Notes under the pieces: generated by a model
What the model was told of the DNA's origin: nothing
Database searches by the model: none
What the model saw: only the letters and a program-made list of their open reading frames with translations
Assembly (NCBI GenBank): GCA_002729295.1
Contig: PBTU01000052.1
Span: 5,515-17,740, forward strand
DNA from: Verrucomicrobiales bacterium
GTDB lineage: Bacteria; Verrucomicrobiota; Verrucomicrobiia; Verrucomicrobiales; Akkermansiaceae
Reading direction: 5' to 3'
Length of the DNA: 12,226 bases
Part shown: positions 6,837-12,226 of the stretch, in pieces
Layout: each line of letters opens with the position of its first letter
Numbering within the stretch: the stretch's first letter is position 1
Made by a program: the position numbers and the translations under genes

Positions 6837-8335
6837 GAGTCTTCGAGGGCGGCGCGGAAATCGTCGGCGGCGGAGCTGGCTTTTTCTTCGACTTCTTCGG
6901 TGGGTGGTTCTTCGAGGTCGATGGAGGCTTCTTCGAGATCGAGGGTGATGTCGTCGGCGGGGGCTTCGAGCGACTGAGTCTGTTTGGGGGTGATCTCCAG
7001 GCTGGCGGGACTTTCGAAGGTGAGGCTTTGTTCGGAGGCTTCGAGGCTTTCGAATTTACGGGCCGAAGGAAGGACGCGGGAGTCGAGAGAGGAGACGGCG
7101 GAGTTGTAGGATTTGACTGAGGTGTCGAGGGCGCGACCAACCTTGCCGAGGTGGCCCGAGAAGACGGTGAGGCGTTTGTGGAGTTCGCGTCCGGTGTCGG
7201 AAATACGGCGGGCATTTTCGGCGAGGGCTTCCTGACGCCAGCCGTAGGCGACAGAGCGTAGTAGAGCGATGAGAGTGGTCGGAGTGGCAAGGATGACATT
7301 TTGATCGACGCCCTGTTCGAGGAGGGAGGAGTCCTGGGTGAGAGCGGCGGAGAAGAAGGATTCGGACGGAAGGAAGAGAACGACGAACTCGGGAGCGGGC
7401 TGGAATTGGGCTTGGTAGTTTTTGGAGGCGAGTTGGCGAATGTGTGTGGAGACCTGGTTGGCGTGGCGGGCGAGGTGGCCGTCGCGATCTTCGTCGGAGT
7501 CAGCTTCGAGCGCGTCGAGGTAGGCGTCCATGGGCGTTTTGGAATCGACGATGATTTGCTTTCCGCCGGGGAGCTTGACGATGAGATCGGGGCGGAGACG
7601 TTTTCCTTCGTCGGTGGTGGTGGAGGTCTGCGTGGTGAAGTCGCAGTGTTCCTGCATCCCGGCCATTTCGACGACGCGCTGAAGTTGCATCTCGCCCCAT
7701 TGACCGCGGCCGGTGGGTTGGCGGAGAGCCTTGACGAGTTGGCGGGTTTCCTTGTGGAGGCCTTTTTGTGAATCTACGAGCGAGACGACCTGTTCCTTGA
7801 TTGCGGAATAGGCGCCTTCGCGGGCTTTTTCGATTTCGCCAATGCGGGTCTGCATTTTTTCGAGGGACTCGGCGACGGGCTTGACGAGGTGGGCGACGGC
7901 TTGCTCGCGTTTTTCGAGTTCGCCTTTAGCCTGTTTTTGCTCGGTCTTGAAGGTGATCTTGGCGAGGTCGAGGAATTGTTTCTGGGTGGACTTTAGAGCG
8001 TCGTTGGAGAGTGACTTGAAGGTATCGGAGAAGCGCTTTTCGAGTTGATTGGTTTCGTGCTGTTGTTGCTGGAAGGCTTCGATTCGGGCCTCGAGCTTGC
8101 TTTGGTGTTGGAGGAGATTGGATTCCGAGGATCTGAGTGTTTCGAGCTCGGATTTGAGAGAGGATTTCTCGATCTCGTGGTCGGAGATTGTTTTATTGGT
8201 GCTTTTTGTACGCTCATCGGCAGCGGCTTGGATCGAGCTGAGCCGGGCTTTGAAGTAGAGAGCGGCGATGACTAATCCGACGATAAAAGCGATCAGAGCG
8301 GGTAGAGTGGCGGGTTGTTGGATAAATTCTGACAT
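6833..8335 (-). CDS. rmuC: RmuC family DNA recombination protein
   Basis: RmuC proteins are thought to limit recombination-driven rearrangements, such as inversions at short inverted repeats, through a nuclease-like domain. With the chosen start this one has 500 residues. Residues 10-28 form one transmembrane segment. A long coiled coil follows at about 35-205. The conserved RmuC core runs from GRGQWGEMQL (209-218) through RPDLIVKLPGG (248-258), VDSKTPMDAY (263-272) and FLPSESFF (321-328) to TPTTLIALLRSVAYGW (351-366). RPD...VDSK (D250, D264, K266) fits a PD-(D/E)xK-type active site. The C-terminus (430-500) is an acidic low-complexity tail. The frame is open 40 codons further to 8455, but those residues are unlike the family and overlap the sodA start. 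ATG 8335 places the membrane segment right after the start. It is followed by the SDR gene with an ATGA overlap. Confidence 0.93.
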   Translation of the reverse strand: MSEFIQQPATLPALIAFIVGLVIAALYFKARLSSIQAAADERTKSTNKTISDHEIEKSSLKSELETLRSSESNLLQHQSKLEARIEAFQQQQHETNQLEKRFSDTFKSLSNDALKSTQKQFLDLAKITFKTEQKQAKGELEKREQAVAHLVKPVAESLEKMQTRIGEIEKAREGAYSAIKEQVVSLVDSQKGLHKETRQLVKALRQPTGRGQWGEMQLQRVVEMAGMQEHCDFTTQTSTTTDEGKRLRPDLIVKLPGGKQIIVDSKTPMDAYLDALEADSDEDRDGHLARHANQVSTHIRQLASKNYQAQFQPAPEFVVLFLPSESFFSAALTQDSSLLEQGVDQNVILATPTTLIALLRSVAYGWRQEALAENARRISDTGRELHKRLTVFSGHLGKVGRALDTSVKSYNSAVSSLDSRVLPSARKFESLEASEQSLTFESPASLEITPKQTQSLEAPADDITLDLEEASIDLEEPPTEEVEEKASSAADDFRAALEDS

Positions 8336-8446
8336 TTCGAGGATGTTTGTCTCTTGCGGTTGTCGCGGAAGGTGCTTTCCTTGCCAGCGACGGCGCGTGT
8401 CACTCTGTGAGCACAGGTCGTCAAAATCAAACAATTCATTAAAACC
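8336..8446. promoter_or_regulatory. Divergent rmuC / sodA intergenic region
   Basis: These 111 bp lie between two divergent start codons and so should hold both promoters. I see no convincing -35/-10 pair in either direction and no clear operator palindrome. The last 25 bases before sodA are A-rich (CAAACAATTCATTAAAACC) and lack a Shine-Dalgarno, suggesting an unstructured leader instead. Confidence 0.5.
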
Positions 8447-9061
8447 ATGGCACATTCACTTCCCGAGCTGGGATATGCTCACGACGCTCTCGAGCCGCAC
8501 ATCGACGCAAAGACGATGGAAATTCACCACGGAAAGCACCACAATGCTTACGTGACCAACCTCAACACCGCTCTCGAAGGCAATGCCGAGCTGGCGGATC
8601 TTTCGCTGGTCGACCTTCAGGCCAAGATCGCGGATATTCCTGCTCTTCGCAATAACGGTGGCGGCCATTTTAACCACAGCCTTTTCTGGCAGGTCATCGC
8701 TCCCGGTGGCGCCAGCGTTCCTTCGGGCGATCTCGCGGCTGCGATCGACGCCGCTTTCGGATCACTCGACGAATTCAAGGCCGAGTTTGCTAAAGCTGGA
8801 GCAACTCGCTTCGGTTCCGGCTGGGCCTGGCTTGGCGTCAAGGCTGACGGGACGCTTGGAGTTTGCTCCACTCCCAACCAAGACAATCCGCTCATGGGCG
8901 AGGCTGCCGGAGTTTGTGACTGCACTCCGATTCTTGGACTCGACGTCTGGGAGCATGCTTATTACCTGAACTACCAAAACCGTCGTCCTGACTATATTTC
9001 CGCGTTCTGGAATGTTGTCAACTGGGACGTCGTCGCGGCAAGCTTCGCGGCTACCAAGTAA
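8447..9061 (+). CDS. sodA: Superoxide dismutase, manganese-type
   Basis: This enzyme converts superoxide to hydrogen peroxide and oxygen. It has 204 residues, normal for the Fe/Mn family. Metal ligands by alignment to the E. coli pattern are H27 (in MEIHHGKHH), H77 (in GHFNHSLFW), D166 and H170 (in DVWEHAYYL). The gateway Tyr is Y35. Mn rather than Fe use is suggested by Gly residues at 71-73 before HFNH and by Q145 in the PNQDNP segment; iron enzymes carry the active-site Gln in the earlier position. There is no signal peptide, so it is cytoplasmic. Codons are strongly C-ending (CTC, GAC, GCC, AAC), more than in its neighbours, as expected for high expression. It stands alone, divergent from rmuC and followed by its own terminator. 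Confidence 0.97.
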   Translation: MAHSLPELGYAHDALEPHIDAKTMEIHHGKHHNAYVTNLNTALEGNAELADLSLVDLQAKIADIPALRNNGGGHFNHSLFWQVIAPGGASVPSGDLAAAIDAAFGSLDEFKAEFAKAGATRFGSGWAWLGVKADGTLGVCSTPNQDNPLMGEAAGVCDCTPILGLDVWEHAYYLNYQNRRPDYISAFWNVVNWDVVAASFAATK

Positions 9062-9086
9062 GCGGTCGTTCGATTTATCCTTTTGC

Positions 9087-9126
9087 AAGCGCCTTGAGTT
9101 CCTTTGGAACCGGGCGCTTTTTCTTT
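9087..9126 (+). terminator. Intrinsic terminator of sodA
   Basis: The outer stem AAGCGCC (9087-9093) pairs perfectly with GGCGCTT (9113-9119). An inner stem GTTCC/GGAAC with a TTT loop stacks within it, and TTTCTTTT follows. The hairpin starts 26 bp after the sodA stop. Confidence 0.9.
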
Positions 9127-9191
9127 TCTGGCGTCTCGACTATTCGCTTGGCCACGCGGGTCCGCGTGTTGATGCGGGCCCTGCAGTTACT

Positions 9192-9359
9192 TTATTCAGG
9201 GATTTCCTGGGGGAGAATGAGCACCGGTTTTCCGCTTTCCTTGGAGAAGGCGAGGGATTTTTCGAGATCGGGTGACCGCTTGACGGTTCCCGTTTCCACC
9301 GGTCCCGCTTCGGCCTAGCAGCCGGCGAGGAAAAAGAAAGCGAGAAGAAGACGTTTCAT
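9192..9359 (-). pseudogene. Small lipoprotein gene interrupted by an amber codon
   Basis: The minus strand reads ATG (9359) then MKRLLLAFFFLAGC, a signal peptide ending in a perfect lipobox LAGC. It then meets TAG at 9315-9317 and continues in the same frame for 40 sense codons (beginning AEAGPVETGTVKRSPDLEK) to TAA at 9192-9194. The segment FSKESGKPVLIL resembles the start of thioredoxin-like secreted proteins, but no CxxC follows, so the family is unknown. Restoring the TAG (for example from CAG, Gln) would give a 55-residue lipoprotein. The fragment could be a decayed gene, a sequencing error, or chance; the lipobox and in-frame continuation argue against chance. It accounts for most of the 386-bp gap between sodA and the next gene, and is divergent from that gene. 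Confidence 0.5.
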
Positions 9360-9447
9360 CGTGAAATAGACGCGTCGGGGAGGGTGGGTATTCTCGGCAA
9401 GGCGATTTTCGCTGGCAGGCTGAAAATCTCTCGCTAGAGTTTTCGAG

Positions 9448-10263
9448 ATGAAACGCATGCTGACCCTCCTCGCTATCCTGACCTCCTCCGCTTTCGCGGA
9501 ACTTCCCGTTCATGCCGACCGCACGGAATGGCTCGGATATTTCATTGGCTGGGATGGCCGCAAGTATGACTATGGTGTTGGTTCCGAAGATCTCGAAGGG
9601 CTCCTGCACCCTAAAAAAGGAAAGACCCGGACCACTCACAAGGAGGTGAAGGTCAACTTCCTCATACAGGAAGAGATTAACGGGAAGTGGGTGACCCGCA
9701 AGGCGGTTCAAGAAGGTGGCTACACCACGACGGCCAAAGAGGCTATTTTAAATTCGAGGAAGCCAGTTGATTTCACCCTCACCGTGACTGGAGATACCAA
9801 GGTGGAATTTGTGCATGCTGTCTCGAGTAAGGGCGTCATGGTGAAGCCAAAGGTGGTCGAGAAAAAAACCGAGAACCCGATCCGGGTGGGCTTAAAGTTT
9901 TCCTTGCGAGCTTTCCACAGCATCAAGAGTGACACTGAAGAAGAAAAAATCGAGAAGGCTATCAGGAGTGATGTCTTTATCGGAAAACGCCTCAAGGACG
10001 GTAAGAAGGTGAAAGTGAAATTCTCTGACACCGAGGTAGATCTCAACGATGAGAAGCACTTTGCTGCGGGAATGAGTGAACTCGAAATTAAGTCCAAGCA
10101 ATATGGCTCCGATTCATTTGTGATCGAGCAAGGGAGCGAAAAAATTGGGGTTCTTGAAGTGGAGGCGAAAAGCGAGATTTATCGGGGGCTCACGATTTAC
10201 TGGTGGGCCAATAATGACAAATTGGGCGAGCGTGATTGCTTCGTCAACTTTGGCGTGGAGTAA
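9448..10263 (+). CDS. Secreted hypothetical protein, beta-rich
   Basis: I do not recognise this 271-residue protein. It has a clear signal peptide (1-17) with cleavage expected after SSAFA, and the mature chain starts ELPVHADRTEW. The mature part alternates short hydrophobic strands with Lys/Glu/Asp-rich turns (KEVKVNFLIQEEINGKW at 65-81; RVGLKFSLRAF at 146-156; LTIYWWANND at 248-257). This suggests a beta-sandwich-like periplasmic or extracellular domain. No Cys pair, lipobox, C-terminal sorting motif or catalytic signature is evident; the only Cys is C264. The start ATG 9448 is the natural one because the signal peptide follows directly. Its 3' end overlaps the convergent kinase-like gene by 20 bp, so no terminator lies between them. 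Confidence 0.85.
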   Translation: MKRMLTLLAILTSSAFAELPVHADRTEWLGYFIGWDGRKYDYGVGSEDLEGLLHPKKGKTRTTHKEVKVNFLIQEEINGKWVTRKAVQEGGYTTTAKEAILNSRKPVDFTLTVTGDTKVEFVHAVSSKGVMVKPKVVEKKTENPIRVGLKFSLRAFHSIKSDTEEEKIEKAIRSDVFIGKRLKDGKKVKVKFSDTEVDLNDEKHFAAGMSELEIKSKQYGSDSFVIEQGSEKIGVLEVEAKSEIYRGLTIYWWANNDKLGERDCFVNFGVE

Positions 10264-11323
10264 GGTCGAGGACTTGTTGGAGGTGGGTCGCTGTCAGGGC
10301 TCCCATTGATTCACAGGCTTCGAAGGCGTGCGAGCCATAGCGCTCGACCATCGCTTCGCGGAGTTCCACCACGTGTTCGTGGGGTGCGAGGTTAGTGCGA
10401 TTCATTACGGTGAGGATGGCTTTGAGGCGATTGCGTTCGACTTTGGCCCGACGGCTCATTTGGAGGTGCTCTTCGGCGCGGTATTGCAAAATCGTTTGAT
10501 CGTTGAGGTGGGAGCGCACCAACTCCTCCACCGGACGGTTGTCAGGAAACATGTGGGCGCGGTAGACCGAGAGCTTGCCTTCGTATGATTGTTGATCGAA
10601 GTCAATGGGACGAACGCGGTACTGCACTTCCTCGAAGTCAGGTGTGATATCGACGACGTAATTCACCGTGCGCATGTCACCGAGCATACGAAGAAAGCAA
10701 CGTTCGCCAAATTTGACAAATTCCTTGGCGACCCGGACGTGATTGAGGGCCGGGTCGGAGAGGTAGTCGCGAATAAAGACGTCACCGGGAACGCCCGCGA
10801 TGTGCTCCTCGATCAAGGTGTTGCCATTGACGAGGTAGTTGATGCGGTTGGGCGAGAGGATGTGCTCCAGTTCCAGGCCAAAGAGGCGTGAAGCATCGGC
10901 GTGTTTGACATAATAATAATCCGAGTTGCCATTGAAGAGGTTGGTGATACGGATGCGGAATGGGCGGGAGTTTCCAAATTCGCCGAAGTCGATGCGCTCA
11001 ACAGTGAGGTGATCGGCGAGGCTCAAGTCGTCGCCGATTTTGAGCATGGAATAGATCTTGGTGAGCTTGGGTCGGAGTTCGGCCATGACCTCGGGGGGAT
11101 ACATTACCTCCAGCCAGAGAGTTTCCTTGCCTTTGGGGTTTTCGTAGGGGATGGATCCGGTGAAGCGGAGGAGTTCGTCGTAGACGAGAGGGACTTCAGA
11201 GAGCCGGCCGTAGTGCGCGAGATAGTTTCGGAGGGAATCCGAGATCGGATAGAAGGTCTTTCGTCGCGTGATCACGACAGAAACATGGGGCAGAAGTTGG
11301 GGAATGAAAACGTAGAAACGCAA
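10244..11323 (-). CDS. Hypothetical protein with kinase-like (protein kinase/aminoglycoside phosphotransferase fold) landmarks
   Basis: I do not recognise a named family for this 359-residue protein, but the order of its motifs matches the kinase fold. It has a strand with a Lys (YYYVKH, K140), then a Glu-bearing helix (FGLELEHI, E151 or E153), and a hinge-like LIEEHIAG (170-177). Next comes a catalytic-loop-like GDMRTVNYVV with D216 and N221 spaced exactly as the D-x4-N of kinases, and a metal-binding DFD-like RPIDFDQQ (D241). There is no glycine-rich loop of standard form. The N-terminal 110 residues and the helical C-terminal 100 residues are unassigned. No signal peptide is likely. The start is inferred: no in-frame ATG precedes the conserved region, and TTG 11323 lies 1 nt after the upstream gene's stop, suggesting coupled translation. 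The substrate is unknown, and an inactive pseudokinase is possible. Confidence 0.85.
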   Translation of the reverse strand: MRFYVFIPQLLPHVSVVITRRKTFYPISDSLRNYLAHYGRLSEVPLVYDELLRFTGSIPYENPKGKETLWLEVMYPPEVMAELRPKLTKIYSMLKIGDDLSLADHLTVERIDFGEFGNSRPFRIRITNLFNGNSDYYYVKHADASRLFGLELEHILSPNRINYLVNGNTLIEEHIAGVPGDVFIRDYLSDPALNHVRVAKEFVKFGERCFLRMLGDMRTVNYVVDITPDFEEVQYRVRPIDFDQQSYEGKLSVYRAHMFPDNRPVEELVRSHLNDQTILQYRAEEHLQMSRRAKVERNRLKAILTVMNRTNLAPHEHVVELREAMVERYGSHAFEACESMGALTATHLQQVLDLTPRQS

Positions 11324-11324
11324 C

Positions 11325-11789
11325 TTAGAGGTCTTCGTTGGGTTCCACCCAATAGAGCGGACTAATTCCTTTTTTTTGGAACTTGGCCCAATAGTGCTTT
11401 TCGCGGGGCTCGGATTTTTTGCGGCGGGCTTCTTCGTTCATCGCGAGATAGGCCTCTTCGCCCATCTCCCTGATGAGATCTCGCTCGGCGAGGCGAATCA
11501 TGAGATCTTCCCAAAAATTGGCATTGCGGAACTCCTCGATACAGCGCTGGAAATACGAATTGGCCTGGAATTTCTCCGTCACGCGGTTCTTGTTCCGTTG
11601 CTGGTCGAACTCGATCCATTCCGCCATCCCGGCGTGCTTGGCCGACTCAAGAACCTTGCTTTCGACAGCCTCAAAGCGCGCCAAATTTGCTGATCCGGTC
11701 TCTTCAGGGTTTAAGTTTGCCACCTCCGCAGCCAAACTGACCATCTCTACGAGAGTAGAGAGTTCTTCTTCCGTGAAGCGTAAATGCAT
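11325..11789 (-). CDS. Small helical hypothetical protein, first gene of operon with the kinase-like protein
   Basis: I do not recognise this 154-residue protein. It looks almost wholly helical and charged, with heptad-like stretches (TEEELSTLVEMVSLAAEVA at 6-24; WEDLMIRLAERDLIREMGEE at 93-112) and an aromatic C-terminus (HYWAKFQ, then PLYWVEP). There is no signal peptide, membrane segment or helix-turn-helix I can defend. ATG 11789 is chosen over an in-frame TTG at 11798, since both give nearly the same protein and ATG is the stronger start. The stop TAA is separated by a single base from the TTG start of the kinase-like gene, so the two are probably made together and may form a complex. That last point is inference. 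Confidence 0.8.
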   Translation of the reverse strand: MHLRFTEEELSTLVEMVSLAAEVANLNPEETGSANLARFEAVESKVLESAKHAGMAEWIEFDQQRNKNRVTEKFQANSYFQRCIEEFRNANFWEDLMIRLAERDLIREMGEEAYLAMNEEARRKKSEPREKHYWAKFQKKGISPLYWVEPNEDL

Positions 11790-11840
11790 GGCGCGCAAAA
11801 GAAATCATCGAATTTAGTAACACACAAGCGCGCAAATCGC

Positions 11841-11870
11841 TTGATCGTCCCCCAGGCTTCTGATTAAAGT
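11841..11870 (+). promoter_or_regulatory. Probable sigma70-type promoter of tRNA-Val
   Basis: TTGATC (11841-11846) and TAAAGT (11865-11870) each match four of six consensus bases and are spaced 18 bp apart. A GC-rich stretch (CCGCCCG) follows up to the expected start point near 11877. Such discriminators are common in stringently controlled stable-RNA promoters. The tRNA begins at 11892. Confidence 0.5.
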
Positions 11871-11891
11871 CCGCCCGTCCGAGTGGTTCAT

Positions 11892-11967
11892 GCGGGATTA
11901 GCTCAGTTGGTAGAGCGACTCGTTTACACCGAGTATGTCGGCGGTTCGAGTCCGTCATCCCGTACCA
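11892..11967 (+). tRNA. tRNA-Val (anticodon UAC)
   Basis: The 76-nt cloverleaf is complete. The acceptor arm is GCGGGAT paired with ATCCCGT, the D-arm stem is GCTC/GAGC, and the anticodon stem is ACTCG/CGAGT around loop TTTACAC (anticodon TAC, reading GUA and other Val codons). The variable loop has five bases, the T-arm is GGCGG/CCGTC with loop TTCGAGT, the discriminator is A and the CCA is encoded. The outermost acceptor pair is G1-U72, a wobble, which is unusual but tolerable. Confidence 0.97.
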
Positions 11968-11977
11968 CTCGTTTTTT
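11965..11977 (+). terminator. Possible terminator using a leader-trailer stem around the tRNA
   Basis: CGAGTGG just before the tRNA (11880-11886) is the exact reverse complement of CCACTCG (11965-11971), which begins with the tRNA's own CCA and is directly followed by six T. The precursor ends could pair outside the acceptor stem, and the U-run could end transcription. No other hairpin precedes the T-run. Confidence 0.45.
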
Positions 11978-12226
11978 GTTGTTAAGGCGGTCGATGACCT
12001 GTTGGGGCTAGGGTTCGCACCAGCGCAGCCAGCGGTGCAAGCATCAACGATGTCAGCTGGCGTCACGTCACCACGGTTTACGATAGTTCGGCATAAGCGT
12101 TGAGTCGACGATCGCTGGTCGAGGTTGTTTTCAAGGGCTACGGGACGATGGGTGCCGGGCCGAGTTCCTAGTGTCGCTCATCCTAGCCTTGATCAACGCG
12201 CGTGATCAGCAGGTCGCTGTTTTTTT
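11978..12226. other. Region after the tRNA without a supported gene
   Basis: These 249 bp have no ORF I can defend. A plus-strand frame without an ATG runs open from about 12080 to the window end. The minus-strand frame over the tRNA (down to 11704) is the usual tRNA-antisense artefact. Short inverted repeats are present: GGTC/GACC near 11988-11998, GCACC/GGTGC near 12016-12037, GCCAGC/GCTGGC near 12029-12061. Two TGATCA copies flank ACGCGCG near 12193-12211, and a T-run closes the window. They could be a structured RNA or chance in GC-rich DNA. Confidence 0.5.

Noticed and set aside
6694..7299. Long alternative frame within rmuC (Pro/Ser-rich)
   Set aside because: It is an out-of-frame shadow; the RmuC frame has family motifs throughout.
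8336..8455. N-terminal 40-codon extension of RmuC
   Set aside because: It lacks family resemblance, overlaps the sodA start, and would bury the membrane segment away from the N-terminus.
9352..9455. 8-bp inverted repeat CGTTTCAT / ATGAAACG at two divergent starts
   Set aside because: It follows from both encoded proteins starting Met-Lys-Arg, so it need not be an operator.
11704..12066. Minus-strand 120-codon frame across the tRNA (contains GMTDSNRRHTRCKRVALPTE)
   Set aside because: This is the well-known artefact of translating a tRNA gene antisense, and it also overlaps the start of the small helical gene.

Overview
The window looks like a piece of a Verrucomicrobiota chromosome, probably a marine or otherwise nutrient-scavenging member. 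This is an inference from the gene mix: a phosphonate-type transporter with a fused permease, a secreted formylglycine sulfatase, an Arg/Gly-rich plus Glu/Ala-rich hypothetical protein, several orphan secreted or hypothetical proteins, and weak or absent Shine-Dalgarno sequences. No rRNA or other phylogenetic marker beyond one tRNA is present, so the assignment is not proven.

Layout. (1) 1-2087, plus strand: the 3' part of phnC (ABC ATPase), overlapping by ATGA with a double-length phnE permease. The binding protein and the rest of phnC presumably lie upstream. (2) 2143-3744, plus: an exported sulfatase. (3) 3668-4004, minus: a coding-like stretch that seems to carry a frameshift. (4) 4027-5868, plus: a 613-residue RGG/acidic-repeat protein, then a strong intrinsic terminator. 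(5) 8335-6147, minus: an operon of rmuC (nuclease-fold recombination-limiting protein) and a short-chain dehydrogenase, joined by ATGA. (6) 8447-9061, plus: a manganese-type superoxide dismutase, divergent from rmuC, with its own terminator. (7) 9359-9192, minus: a small lipoprotein gene interrupted by an amber codon, divergent from a secreted beta-rich orphan protein (9448-10263, plus). (8) 11789-10244, minus: a two-gene operon of a small helical protein and a 359-residue orphan that carries the catalytic landmarks of a kinase-like fold. Its 3' end overlaps the secreted orphan's 3' end by 20 bp. (9) 11892-11967, plus: tRNA-Val(UAC) with its own promoter, followed by about 250 bp with no supported gene.

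The recognisable functions are nutrient acquisition (phosphonate uptake, sulfate-ester hydrolysis) and genome or oxidative-stress upkeep (RmuC, SOD). The most interesting unexplained object is the kinase-like orphan with its small upstream partner. The second is the RGG/acidic protein, whose ancestral C-terminus may have ended 14 codons further on. Four separate places suggest a single-base lesion: the sulfatase start, the minus-strand relic, the RGG-gene stop and the lipoprotein amber. Sequencing error, recent gene decay and recoding cannot be told apart from this sequence alone.
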